This document shows positions 52,447-61,061 of a stretch of 64,000 nt of DNA, in pieces. Both the position numbers and the translations under genes were made by a program. Position 1 is the first letter of the stretch, and every line of letters begins with the position of its first letter. The notes beneath the pieces were generated by a model. It made no database searches. It was not told the DNA's origin and worked only from the letters and a program-made list of their open reading frames with translations. Source of the DNA: Deltaproteobacteria bacterium HGW-Deltaproteobacteria-19 (lineage in GTDB: Bacteria > Desulfobacterota > Syntrophia > Syntrophales > PHBD01); NCBI GenBank assembly GCA_002841865.1, contig PHBD01000010.1, forward strand, positions 1-64,000, written 5' to 3'.

Positions 52447-52986
52447 TCAGTTTCTGAAGGGCATCCCCATGAGCTTCAACAGGTATCTTGCTTCATCATC
52501 CGACCTGGCGCTCGTCACGATCACAACGTTCATCCCTTTGATCTTGTCGATCTTGTCGTAATCGATTTCCGGAAAAATGATCTGCTCTTTCAGCCCCATT
52601 GCAAAGTTCCCTCTCCCGTCGAAGGACTTCTGAGAAATCCCGCGGAAGTCACGAACCCTGGGAAGCGCCACATTGACAAGCCGGTCGAAGAACTCATACA
52701 TCCGCTCGCTTCGGAGGGTTACACAACAGCCAATGGACATCCCCTGCCGCAATTTAAAGGTGGCGATGGATTTCTTGGCCTTCGTGATAATGGGCTTCTG
52801 ACCGGTGATCAGGGCAATCTCCGCGGCTGCACTTTCCAAGATCTTCACGTTCTGGATTGCTTCTCCCAGTCCCATGTTTACAACGATCTTTTCAATCCGC
52901 GGAACCTGCATCTTGTTCCGGTACCCGAACTCCTTCATCAGAGCCGGGATAACTTCCTTGTTGTAATGTGTTTTCAGTCTTGCCAT
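52447..52986 (-). CDS. rplE: 50S ribosomal protein L5
   Basis: A 179-residue L5 that binds 5S rRNA and the P-site t[18 protein letters not shown] and [20 protein letters not shown] (20 residues) are conserved. ATG 52986 gives family length; a 31-residue upstream extension lies in rplX and is rejected. Confidence 0.97.
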   Translation of the reverse strand: MARLKTHYNKEVIPALMKEFGYRNKMQVPRIEKIVVNMGLGEAIQNVKILESAAAEIALITGQKPIITKAKKSIATFKLRQGMSIGCCVTLRSERMYEFFDRLVNVALPRVRDFRGISQKSFDGRGNFAMGLKEQIIFPEIDYDKIDKIKGMNVVIVTSARSDDEARYLLKLMGMPFRN

Positions 52987-52996
52987 CACCATGACC

Positions 52997-53317
52997 CTAT
53001 GCATCCAATATCTCTTGGCATTTTCGGCAGATGCGGACTTTCTTCCCATCCTCCAGGACCTGATGTCCGATTCGAACACCCGTGTTGCATTTGCTGCAGA
53101 GAAGCATCACGTTGGAGGCATCAATGGAACTCTCCTTCTCCAGAATCCCGCCCTTGCCCTTCGCATCCGGTCTTTTGTGCCTTTTTACGACATTGACTTT
53201 CTCAACGACGATCCGATTTTTTTCACCGATCGTTTTGAGGATTTTGCCGGTTTTCCCTTTTTCCTTTCCGGCAATAACCTTTACCATGTCGCCCTTCTTC
53301 AACAACATATCATGCAT
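52997..53317 (-). CDS. rplX: 50S ribosomal protein L24
   Basis: A 106-residue L24 that starts 50S assembly. The KOW motif is [19 protein letters not shown]. The C-terminal half has CSKC and CRKC, a zinc-ribbon-like pair absent from the E. coli protein. It begins 33 bases after rplN. Confidence 0.96.
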   Translation of the reverse strand: MHDMLLKKGDMVKVIAGKEKGKTGKILKTIGEKNRIVVEKVNVVKRHKRPDAKGKGGILEKESSIDASNVMLLCSKCNTGVRIGHQVLEDGKKVRICRKCQEILDA

Positions 53318-53350
53318 TGATCGTTCCCCAGAATTTCATACGGAGCCGGT

Positions 53351-53719
53351 TCAGAGAACTTCCGGAGCCAGCGAGATTATCTTCATGAACTGCTTGGCCC
53401 TGAGCTCCCGCGCCACAGGTCCGAAAATACGGGTGCCGATGGGCTCCATCTGGTTCGAAATCAGAACGGCGGAATTATCATCAAATTTCAAGTATGAACC
53501 GTCCTGCCGCCGAACCTCTTTCACGGTCCTCACTACCACCGCCTTCATTACGTCGCCCTTCTTCACCTTGGAGTTTGGAAGAGCCTCCTTCACGGAGACG
53601 ACGATAACATCCCCTACACGGGCATATCTTCTCCGCGAGCCTCCAAGCACCTTAATACAGGCAACCTTTTTGGCTCCCGAATTATCGGCTACATTGAGGA
53701 CTGTCTGCATCTGAATCAT
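53351..53719 (-). CDS. rplN: 50S ribosomal protein L14
   Basis: A 122-residue L14 at the subunit interface. [19 protein letters not shown] is the invariant start and [13 protein letters not shown] the C-terminal signature. Exact family length. Confidence 0.97.
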   Translation of the reverse strand: MIQMQTVLNVADNSGAKKVACIKVLGGSRRRYARVGDVIVVSVKEALPNSKVKKGDVMKAVVVRTVKEVRRQDGSYLKFDDNSAVLISNQMEPIGTRIFGPVARELRAKQFMKIISLAPEVL

Positions 53720-53763
53720 GACTTCACCCCGCTGGACTTCTTTCCGCTTCCTGCCGGTCGCAA

Positions 53764-54021
53764 CTACTTGGCTTTCTCAAGAACTTCCCGCATGCGCCAC
53801 CGCTTCCTCCGGCTCAACGGCCTGGATTCCACGATCAGTACCCGGTCTCCGATTCCGCATTCATTCTTTTCGTCTTGGGCCATGTACTGGGCATACTTCC
53901 GAACGTACTTTTGAAAGACAGGATGCTTGACCAGCCTTTCGGAACGGACGACGATCGTCTTGTCCATCTTGTTGCTGACGACGACCCCTTGAATGGTCCT
54001 CTTGTTATCCCGCTCCCCCAT
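53764..54021 (-). CDS. rpsQ: 30S ribosomal protein S17
   Basis: An 85-residue OB-fold protein that binds 16S rRNA helix 11. [19 protein letters not shown] and the C-terminal [19 protein letters not shown] are diagnostic. It begins one base after the rpmC stop. Confidence 0.97.
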   Translation of the reverse strand: MGERDNKRTIQGVVVSNKMDKTIVVRSERLVKHPVFQKYVRKYAQYMAQDEKNECGIGDRVLIVESRPLSRRKRWRMREVLEKAK

Positions 54022-54022
54022 G

Positions 54023-54217
54023 CTATCCGATCGCCTCCTTCTCCCTCAACACCGTCTTGACCCGGGCGATATTTTTCCTGACATGGACCAGCGAGGCAGG
54101 CGACTCGAGCTGTCCAGCCGCATGACGCATCCGAAGACGGAATTGTTCCTCCCGGAGGTCCTTCTCCTTCTGCTTCAACTCATCAAGCGACAAGTCCTTG
54201 ATATCTTTATTCTTCAC
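54023..54217 (-). CDS. rpmC: 50S ribosomal protein L29
   Basis: A 64-residue helical-hairpin protein near the peptide exit tunnel. [20 protein letters not shown] (20 residues) and [16 protein letters not shown] are typical. Its start overlaps the end of rplP by 11 bases. Confidence 0.96.
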   Translation of the reverse strand: MKNKDIKDLSLDELKQKEKDLREEQFRLRMRHAAGQLESPASLVHVRKNIARVKTVLREKEAIG

Positions 54218-54629
54218 TGGACAACTCCCTTGTCAGGAACCGCGTGCTTATAGGCAGTTTGTGGGCCGCCAGCCGGAATGCCTCCTTGGCCACATCGCCG
54301 TCAACGCCTTCCATTTCATAGAGCACCGTTCCGGGCTTGACCACCGCCACCCAATCTTCGGGAGCTCCCTTCCCTTTTCCCATACGGGTTTCTGCAGGCT
54401 TCTTGGTAATGGACTTGTGAGGAAATATCCGAATCCAGATCTTGCCCCCTCTTTTCACGTGACGCGTCATGGCAATACGTGCCGACTCGATCTGGCGGGC
54501 TGTAATCCATCCGCATTCTGTAGCCTGAAGGCCAAATTCTCCAAATGCCACGGAATTTCCACGGGTCGCCTTTCCCGACATACGGCCTCGCTGAAGCTTC
54601 CTGTATTTTACCCGTCTCGGCATTAACAT
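54207..54629 (-). CDS. rplP: 50S ribosomal protein L16
   Basis: A 140-residue L16 at the A-site side of the 50S subunit. [17 protein letters not shown] is the family start and [17 protein letters not shown] the conserved centre. RBS GGGAGATAAG supports ATG 54629. It overlaps rpmC by 11 bases. Confidence 0.97.
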   Translation of the reverse strand: MLMPRRVKYRKLQRGRMSGKATRGNSVAFGEFGLQATECGWITARQIESARIAMTRHVKRGGKIWIRIFPHKSITKKPAETRMGKGKGAPEDWVAVVKPGTVLYEMEGVDGDVAKEAFRLAAHKLPISTRFLTRELSSEE

Positions 54630-54707
54630 CGTTCTTATCTCCCTGTCTTGCCCTGTCTCCCATCACTTCGGGTTACCTCACCACTCTTTCCCGAAGCAAC
54701 GGAGCCC

Positions 54708-55358
54708 CTATCCCTTCGGCTGTTCTTTCTTTCCCGGCAACACCTCGCCGTTAAATATAAGGACCTTTACACCGATCGCACCATATGCCGTGCGGGCTTC
54801 GGCAAAGCCCCAATCGATATCGGCCCGCAGCGTGTGCAGGGGCACTCTTCCTTCCCGATACCATTCGGAACGGGCCATTTCCGCTCCTCCCAGCCGACCG
54901 GCGCACATGACGCGGATCCCTTTCGCCCCGAATTTGAGAGCCCCGGTCACACACTTTTTCATGGCCCGCCGGAACGCTACGCGACGCTCCAGTTGAAGGG
55001 CGATATTCTCTGCGACGAGCTGCGCATCCACTTCCGGTTTTCGTACCTCAAGTATGTTTACAATGACCTCGCTCTTGGAAAGTTGCTGCAGATCCTTTTT
55101 GAGCTTCTCAACCTCAGAACCTTTTTTGCCGATGATTATGCCTGGGCGGGCCGCAAAAATATTAACCTTCGCTTTGCTTGCAGCGCGCTCGATCTCGATC
55201 CTCGACACACCAGCCTGATAGAGTTTCTTCTTCAGGAAGGTCCGTATCCGGATGTCTTCGTGAAGGAGATCATGATAATTTTTATCGGCATACCACTGCG
55301 AACGCCACGTCTTGATTCCCCCCAGCCTGAAGCCGATCGGGTTTACCTTCTGCCCCAA
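54708..55358 (-). CDS. rpsC: 30S ribosomal protein S3 (TTG start)
   Basis: A 216-residue S3. The start is TTG at 55358, preceded by a full AAGGAGGTGA ribosome-binding site, and gives the family N-terminus [12 protein letters not shown]. An in-frame ATG 13 codons upstream would put that site inside the coding sequence. The KH domain [18 protein letters not shown] is intact. It binds mRNA at the 30S entry site. Confidence 0.95.
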   Translation of the reverse strand: MGQKVNPIGFRLGGIKTWRSQWYADKNYHDLLHEDIRIRTFLKKKLYQAGVSRIEIERAASKAKVNIFAARPGIIIGKKGSEVEKLKKDLQQLSKSEVIVNILEVRKPEVDAQLVAENIALQLERRVAFRRAMKKCVTGALKFGAKGIRVMCAGRLGGAEMARSEWYREGRVPLHTLRADIDWGFAEARTAYGAIGVKVLIFNGEVLPGKKEQPKG

Positions 55359-55377
55359 CGGGTCACCTCCTTGTTCT

Positions 55378-55710
55378 TCATCGCTCGTCCAGGACAACGG
55401 TAATATGGCTCATCCGCTTTTTGATCCCGGCCGCCCTTCCCTGGGCTCTCGCCCGCCATCGTTTCAGGGAAGGTCCCTGATCCACGAAAATCTTCTTCAC
55501 ATACAGGACGTTCTCGTCGACATTCGGGTTCTGCTTTGCATTAGCAAAAGCGGACTTGAGAACCTTCTCGACCATTCCGGCTGCCTTTTTCCGTGCAAAC
55601 TTCAGTATGTTCTGTGCTTCTTCCACGCTCTTGCCACGGACCAGATCAACTACCAGTCGCGCCTTTTGCGGTGATATTCGAACGTATTTCGCAGATGCCT
55701 TCGCTTCCAT
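55378..55710 (-). CDS. rplV: 50S ribosomal protein L22
   Basis: A 110-residue L22 lining the exit tunnel, where macrolides act. [20 protein letters not shown] is typical at the start, and the tunnel loop [20 protein letters not shown] (20 residues) is intact. Confidence 0.97.
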   Translation of the reverse strand: MEAKASAKYVRISPQKARLVVDLVRGKSVEEAQNILKFARKKAAGMVEKVLKSAFANAKQNPNVDENVLYVKKIFVDQGPSLKRWRARAQGRAAGIKKRMSHITVVLDER

Positions 55711-55750
55711 ATATTGATTACTCCCGACAACCGGCCTCGACCGGCAACGT

Positions 55751-56032
55751 TCACTTCTTCACTTTTGATTTCCGGTCCCCGGCATGGTTGAAGAATGTCC
55801 GGCTCGGTGCGAACTCACCTAGTTTATGCCCCACCATGTTTTCCGTCACAAAGACAGGAATAAACTTCTTCCCGTTGTGGACGGCAAACGTCTGGCCGAT
55901 AAATTCGGGCGTTATCGTGGACCGGCGCGACCATGTCTTGATGACCGCCTTGCTTGCCGAAGCTTCAACTTGCCGAACCTTCCGGATCAGGCTCTCTTCG
56001 ACGTAGGGACCTTTCTTGATTGAACGTGCCAC
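55751..56032 (-). CDS. rpsS: 30S ribosomal protein S19
   Basis: A 93-residue S19 of the 30S head. [15 protein letters not shown] opens it and [20 protein letters not shown] (20 residues) is the signature. It begins six bases after rplB. Confidence 0.97.
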   Translation of the reverse strand: MARSIKKGPYVEESLIRKVRQVEASASKAVIKTWSRRSTITPEFIGQTFAVHNGKKFIPVFVTENMVGHKLGEFAPSRTFFNHAGDRKSKVKK

Positions 56033-56038
56033 CGCTCG

Positions 56039-56860
56039 CTAACCCCTTTTCTTGACAATGTACTTATCGGATCGCTTGTTTTTTCTCGTCTTGTGCCCCT
56101 TCGTCGGAATTCCCCAAGGGGTACAGGGATGCCGACCGCCGGAAGACTTTCCTTCGCCGCCACCCATGGGATGATCAATTGGATTCATCACCACTCCACG
56201 CGTGTGCGGGCGCCGGCCAGCCCAACGGGAACGGCCCGCCTTGCCGATGCTGATGTTTTCGTGATCCGTGTTGCCCACCTGTCCGATGGTTGCCCTGCAC
56301 TCCAGCCTGATTTTCCTGACTTCTCCGGAGGGTAGACGCACCTGCGCATATCCTCCTTCTTTTGCCATCAACTGACCGTATGTTCCGGCGGAGCGGATGA
56401 GTTGTCCTCCTCGCCCAATCTTCAACTCGATGTTATGAATCAGGGATCCCAGGGGAATGTTTTTCAGGATAACAGAGTTTCCCGGCTTGACATCCGCCTT
56501 CTCGCTGCTGACTACCGTGTCTCCCACCTGGAGTTTGTCGGGAGCGAGAATGTATCGTTTCTCGCCATCAACATACTTCAGAAGGGCAATTCGCGAAGAG
56601 CGGTTCGGATCATATTCGATGGTTGCCACTTTCGCGGGAATGTCCGTTTTATCCCTTCGGAAATCGATCAGGCGATAACGCCTCTTGTGTCGACCACCGA
56701 CGTTCCTGCTCGTCATCCGCCCCTTGTTATTCCGTCCCCCTGTCCTCGGAAGCGACTTGAGGAGAGACTTATCCGGATCCGAAGAAGTGATTTCCCGAAA
56801 ATCCGAGCAGGTCTGGAACCTCCTCCCGGGCGACGTGGGTTTGTACTTGACGATTCCCAT
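56039..56860 (-). CDS. rplB: 50S ribosomal protein L2
   Basis: A 273-residue L2, needed for subunit joining and peptidyl transfer. [20 protein letters not shown] and the signature [20 protein letters not shown] with its invariant His are present. Standard length. Confidence 0.97.
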   Translation of the reverse strand: MGIVKYKPTSPGRRFQTCSDFREITSSDPDKSLLKSLPRTGGRNNKGRMTSRNVGGRHKRRYRLIDFRRDKTDIPAKVATIEYDPNRSSRIALLKYVDGEKRYILAPDKLQVGDTVVSSEKADVKPGNSVILKNIPLGSLIHNIELKIGRGGQLIRSAGTYGQLMAKEGGYAQVRLPSGEVRKIRLECRATIGQVGNTDHENISIGKAGRSRWAGRRPHTRGVVMNPIDHPMGGGEGKSSGGRHPCTPWGIPTKGHKTRKNKRSDKYIVKKRG

Positions 56861-56878
56861 GCTTCAGTTCCTCTCCCC

Positions 56879-57166
56879 CTACACCCCTTCGTACAGTTCA
56901 ATGCGACTGCCCGGGGCCAGAGTAACAACTGCCTTCTTCCAGGATTTCCGCCGGCCCAGAATTTTTCCTGTGCGCTTGCTTTTTCCCTCGATATTCATGA
57001 CATTGACTTCCAGAACCTTCACCTTGAACAGCCTCTCGACAGCCTGGGTGATCTCGATTTTGTTTGCCCTCGGATCCACTTCAAAAACATACTTGTTGGC
57101 CTCGTCCTTTGCGACAGTGCTCTTCTCCGTCAGGATGGCCTTCTTGACGATTTCATAGTGTTCCAT
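56879..57166 (-). CDS. rplW: 50S ribosomal protein L23
   Basis: A 95-residue L23 at the tunnel exit, the docking site for SRP and trigger factor. AILTEKSTVAKDEANKYVFE (20 residues) and the C-terminal KSWKKAVVTLAPG are diagnostic. Its ATG overlaps the rplD stop by one base (TAATG). Confidence 0.97.
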   Translation of the reverse strand: MEHYEIVKKAILTEKSTVAKDEANKYVFEVDPRANKIEITQAVERLFKVKVLEVNVMNIEGKSKRTGKILGRRKSWKKAVVTLAPGSRIELYEGV

Positions 57167-57789
57167 TATGAAAGCAGTGCCCCCTCTATCTTCTTCACGG
57201 AAGGCTCCAGCAGAACCAGGTGCTGGTATTTCAGGATATCGTACACATTCAGGCCTTCCGAACGGATCATCTTGATCTCCGGGATGTTCCGGGATGACTT
57301 TTCAAGGACCACATTGGCCTGGTCCAAGACAAACAGAGCCGTTTTCAGACCGAGACGTTCTACGACTGCCTGAAACTTTTTTGTCTTGATCTCATCCAGG
57401 GGAAAGTCATTCAGTACGAGAACCTTTTCTTCCCGGATCTTCAGACTCAATGCGGATCGTAGAGCCGAGCGGCGCATCTTCTTTGGCATCTTGAAAGAAT
57501 AATCACGCGGGTGGGGACCGAAAACGACGCCTCCCTTCCGCCAAATGGGAGAGCGAACATTCCCGACACGGGCGCGCCCTGTACCTTTCTGGCGCCAGAG
57601 TTTGCGACTGCTACCCTGGACATCGCTCCGTTCCTTGGTCGACGCCGTGCCGCTTCTTCGGGAAGCCATCTGCATCCTCACCACTTCATGAAGAAGAGCT
57701 TCGTTGACATCCGCCCCGAAAACAGCTTCATCCAACTCGATCTCCGAGACCTTCTTAAATTCAATATCGTAAACATTCACCAGCGGCAT
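57166..57789 (-). CDS. rplD: 50S ribosomal protein L4
   Basis: A 207-residue L4 that lines the tunnel and in E. coli represses the S10 operon. The loop [20 protein letters not shown] and [20 protein letters not shown] (20 residues each) are conserved. It lies between rplC and rplW. Confidence 0.97.
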   Translation of the reverse strand: MPLVNVYDIEFKKVSEIELDEAVFGADVNEALLHEVVRMQMASRRSGTASTKERSDVQGSSRKLWRQKGTGRARVGNVRSPIWRKGGVVFGPHPRDYSFKMPKKMRRSALRSALSLKIREEKVLVLNDFPLDEIKTKKFQAVVERLGLKTALFVLDQANVVLEKSSRNIPEIKMIRSEGLNVYDILKYQHLVLLEPSVKKIEGALLS

Positions 57790-57808
57790 GCTTTCACCCC
57801 GGACCTAT

Positions 57809-58447
57809 CTAACTCGCCATTCTATTCGATTTTTTAATGAGAATATAACCCTTCCGGCTTCCAGGAACCGGCCCCTTCACAAGCAGAAGATTCTTGTCCG
57901 TTCGAACCGCAACAACCGTGAGGTTCTGGACTGTCTTCTGAATTCCACCCATCTGGCCCGGAAGACGCGTCCCTTTGAATACACGGGATGGATACGCACT
58001 TGCACCGATTGATCCAGGAGCCCTGTGAAACATGGATCCGTGGGTCGCTCTCCCTCCACCGAATCCGTGGCGCTTGATGACACCGGCGAATCCTTTGCCC
58101 TTCGTCGTTCCAATTATATCGACATGATCGCCGGCGGAAAAAAGATCCACCTTCAGTTCCTGGCCGATCTCGCAGGGCTCTGGGAATGCCTTTACCTCCC
58201 TGAGAACTCTGAAGTATCCACGGTCAGCCGCCCGGAAGTGACCCTGCAACGGTTTCGTAAGACGCCCCTGTTTCACCCGATCAAAACCCAGTTGAACCGC
58301 CTCATAACCGTCTTTTTCCAGGGTCTTTTTCTGTATCACCACAGACGGCGTTACCTCGATGACCGTTACCGGAACGGCAACGCCATCCTCCGAGAAAATC
58401 TGGGTCATCCCCAGCTTTTTACCAATCAGTCCTGTACTCATGTCCAT
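57809..58447 (-). CDS. rplC: 50S ribosomal protein L3
   Basis: A 212-residue L3. [20 protein letters not shown] (20 residues) opens it and the long finger toward the peptidyl-transferase centre reads [23 protein letters not shown] 58447 or the ATG two codons later may be used. Confidence 0.96.
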   Translation of the reverse strand: MDMSTGLIGKKLGMTQIFSEDGVAVPVTVIEVTPSVVIQKKTLEKDGYEAVQLGFDRVKQGRLTKPLQGHFRAADRGYFRVLREVKAFPEPCEIGQELKVDLFSAGDHVDIIGTTKGKGFAGVIKRHGFGGGRATHGSMFHRAPGSIGASAYPSRVFKGTRLPGQMGGIQKTVQNLTVVAVRTDKNLLLVKGPVPGSRKGYILIKKSNRMAS

Positions 58448-58500
58448 CCCAGTCTTCCGTTGCCGAAACGAAGCGCAATTCCTCTCGCTGTTCCGGACGG

Positions 58501-58809
58501 TTACAGTTTGATCTCCACGTCCACACCGGCGGATAGATCCAGCTTCATAAGGGCATCCACCGTGGACTGGGTCGGCTCGATGATGTCGATGAGCCGTTTA
58601 TGCGTTCGGATCTCAAACTGCTCCCGTGATTTCTTGTCCACATGAGGGGACCGGTTGACGCAGAATTTGTGTATGTCCGTTGGAAGGGGAATCGGACCGG
58701 CCACCCGGGCGCCCGTCCTCTTCGCGGTCTCCACAATATCTCCGACAGATCGGTCAAGCAGCTTGTAATCGTACGCCTTCAATCGAATGCGAATTTTCTG
58801 ATCTTTCAT
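58501..58809 (-). CDS. rpsJ: 30S ribosomal protein S10
   Basis: A 102-residue S10, also NusE in antitermination. [15 protein letters not shown] opens it, and [20 protein letters not shown] (20 residues) is the signature loop. First gene of the S10 group, 22 bases after tuf, so probably read through from the str genes. Confidence 0.97.
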   Translation of the reverse strand: MKDQKIRIRLKAYDYKLLDRSVGDIVETAKRTGARVAGPIPLPTDIHKFCVNRSPHVDKKSREQFEIRTHKRLIDIIEPTQSTVDALMKLDLSAGVDVEIKL

Positions 58810-58831
58810 GTGCAGCTCAATGACCCTTCAT

Positions 58832-60025
58832 CTACTCGATGATCTTGCTCACCACACCAGCCCCGACAGTCCTTCCGCCTTCCCTGATGGCAAAGCGAAG
58901 CTGTTCTTCCATGGCGATGGGGGTGATAAGTTGAACTTCGATGTTGACATTGTCGCCAGGCATGACCATCTCCACGCCTTCCGGAAGAGTGGCGACGCCG
59001 GTCACGTCGGTTGTACGGAAATAGAACTGAGGACGATACCCGCTGAAGAATGGCGTGTGCCTTCCACCCTCTTCCTTCGTCAGGACGTACACAGCCGCGT
59101 TGAATTTCGTATGCGGCGTGATGGAATTCGGCTTGGCGACAACCTGCCCTCTCTCCACGTCCTCGCGCTTGGTACCCCGGAGGAGAACGCCGATGTCGTC
59201 TCCCGCACGCCCTTCGTCGAGGGTCTTGCGGAACATTTCGACGCCCGTGCAGACGGTCTTGAAGGTCGGACGGATTCCGACGATTTCGACTTCGTCGCCT
59301 GTATGAATAATCCCGCGGTCAACCCGGCCCGTCACGACCGTACCACGCCCGGAGATGGAGAAAACGTCACCGATGGGCATCAGGAAGGGCTTTTCAATAT
59401 CCCGTGCCGGCTCCGGAATGTAGTTGTCTACCGCTTCCATGAGCTCCCAGATCGACTTCACGTCTTCGGATTCGCTGTCATCCGACTCGAGGGCTTTGAG
59501 GGCCGAGCCACGGATGATGGGAATCTCGTCTCCCGGGAACTCGTAATTGGAGAGGAGCTCTCTCAGTTCCAACTCGACGAGATCCAGAAGCTCCGGGTCG
59601 TCCACCAGGTCGACCTTGTTCAGATACACGACGATGCAGGGAACCCGCACCTGCCGGGCAAGGAGGATGTGCTCCCGGGTCTGGGGCATCGGACCGTCGG
59701 AGGCGGCAACGACGAGAATGGCTCCGTCCATGTGGGCGGCGCCTGAAATCATGTTCTTGATGTAGTCAGCGTGGCCCGGGCAGTCGACGTGCGCATAGTG
59801 CCGCTTCGCTGTTTCGTACTCCACGTGGGCGACGTTGATGGTGACTCCCCGCTCCTTTTCTTCAGGGGCATTGTCGATGGAATCAAAGGGCCGAAATTCA
59901 GCAAAACCCTTCCGCGCGAGGTGCTTCGTCATCGCCGCGGTGAGGGTCGTCTTGCCGTGGTCAACGTGCCCGATGGTGCCGACATTGACGTGCGGTTTGG
60001 TCCTTTCGAATTTCTTCTTTCCCAT
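58832..60025 (-). CDS. tuf: Elongation factor Tu
   Basis: A 397-residue EF-Tu delivering aminoacyl-tRNA. GTPase motifs are [21 protein letters not shown] and GSALKA; domains II and III are complete ([13 protein letters not shown] and [11 protein letters not shown]). RBS AAGGAGGT precedes the ATG. It directly follows rpsG, where fusA would be expected. A second tuf copy elsewhere cannot be judged from this window. Confidence 0.97.
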   Translation of the reverse strand: MGKKKFERTKPHVNVGTIGHVDHGKTTLTAAMTKHLARKGFAEFRPFDSIDNAPEEKERGVTINVAHVEYETAKRHYAHVDCPGHADYIKNMISGAAHMDGAILVVAASDGPMPQTREHILLARQVRVPCIVVYLNKVDLVDDPELLDLVELELRELLSNYEFPGDEIPIIRGSALKALESDDSESEDVKSIWELMEAVDNYIPEPARDIEKPFLMPIGDVFSISGRGTVVTGRVDRGIIHTGDEVEIVGIRPTFKTVCTGVEMFRKTLDEGRAGDDIGVLLRGTKREDVERGQVVAKPNSITPHTKFNAAVYVLTKEEGGRHTPFFSGYRPQFYFRTTDVTGVATLPEGVEMVMPGDNVNIEVQLITPIAMEEQLRFAIREGGRTVGAGVVSKIIE

Positions 60026-60137
60026 CTCACTGTACCTCCTTATGCTCTGAATGGTTCGATTTGTTTTCCCGGATGCCCCTTATGGTCTTTCTTATCCGTC
60101 ACGCCTCGTTGCCCGAACCCGCTCTCACGGCGTTCCG

Positions 60138-60611
60138 TTAGAACCGGTAGTGGGCAAAGGCCTTGTTGGCTTCGGCCATCTTATGGACCGCTTCGCGCTT
60201 CTTGATGGCGGCCCCGCGGTTGTTTGCCGCGTCGATCAACTCCGCCGCCAGTTTCTCGTGCATGGTTTTCTCGGCACGGTCCCTGGCATTGGCAATCAGC
60301 CAACGAATTCCCAGCGCGAGACGCCGATTCGACGGCACTTCCGTCGGCACCTGATACGTGGAGCCACCCACTCTTCTCGACTTCACTTCGATCATGGGCT
60401 TCACGTTGTTGACGGCCTTCTCGAAAACGTCAACCGGTGGGGCATCTTTGACACGCTTTTCAATAATATCAAATGCTCCGTAGAGAATGGATTCCGCCGT
60501 ACTTTTCTTGCCCCGTTTCATCAGGCTGTTGACAAACTTTGCCACCAGCCGGTTGTGAAATTTCGGGTCTGGCAGGATCTCCCTCTTGGTTACTTCTCTT
60601 CTTCTCGGCAT
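60138..60611 (-). CDS. rpsG: 30S ribosomal protein S7
   Basis: A 157-residue S7 that nucleates the 30S head. [18 protein letters not shown] opens it and [20 protein letters not shown] (20 residues) is the signature. It starts 15 bases after rpsL; 112 non-coding bases separate it from tuf. Confidence 0.97.
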   Translation of the reverse strand: MPRRREVTKREILPDPKFHNRLVAKFVNSLMKRGKKSTAESILYGAFDIIEKRVKDAPPVDVFEKAVNNVKPMIEVKSRRVGGSTYQVPTEVPSNRRLALGIRWLIANARDRAEKTMHEKLAAELIDAANNRGAAIKKREAVHKMAEANKAFAHYRF

Positions 60612-60626
60612 GGAACGGTCCCCGTG

Positions 60627-60998
60627 TTAGCTGGGTTTCTTGGATCCGTACTTCGATCTCCCCTGCCTGCGGTCCTGTACACCCACCGCATCAAGGGTAC
60701 CCCGGACAATGTGATAGCGGACGCCAGGAAGATCCTTGACCCTCCCCCCTCGGACCAGAACCACCGAATGCTCCTGGAGGTTATGGCCAACGCCGGGGAT
60801 ATAGGATGTCACTTCATAACCGCCCGTCAAGCGAACCCTTGCCACTTTGCGAAGCGCTGAATTCGGCTTCTTCGGCGTCGTGGTGTACACCCGGACACAC
60901 ACTCCCCGCCTCTGGGGGGAGCCGGCAAGAGCGGGTGAATTCGATTTTCTTTTCAGCTCGGTCCTTCCCTTCCGGATCAGCTGGTTGATCGTCGGCAT
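60627..60998 (-). CDS. rpsL: 30S ribosomal protein S12
   Basis: A 123-residue S12 at the decoding centre. [15 protein letters not shown] holds Lys43 and [13 protein letters not shown] holds Lys88, so the two sites where streptomycin-resistance changes occur have the wild-type residues. It follows rpoC by 63 bases. Confidence 0.97.
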   Translation of the reverse strand: MPTINQLIRKGRTELKRKSNSPALAGSPQRRGVCVRVYTTTPKKPNSALRKVARVRLTGGYEVTSYIPGVGHNLQEHSVVLVRGGRVKDLPGVRYHIVRGTLDAVGVQDRRQGRSKYGSKKPS

Positions 60999-61061
60999 GC
61001 TTCCCTCTCGAATAGTTGATGACCCTTGTTTTTCGGGCCGTTCAAAAAGATCGCCTCAATA

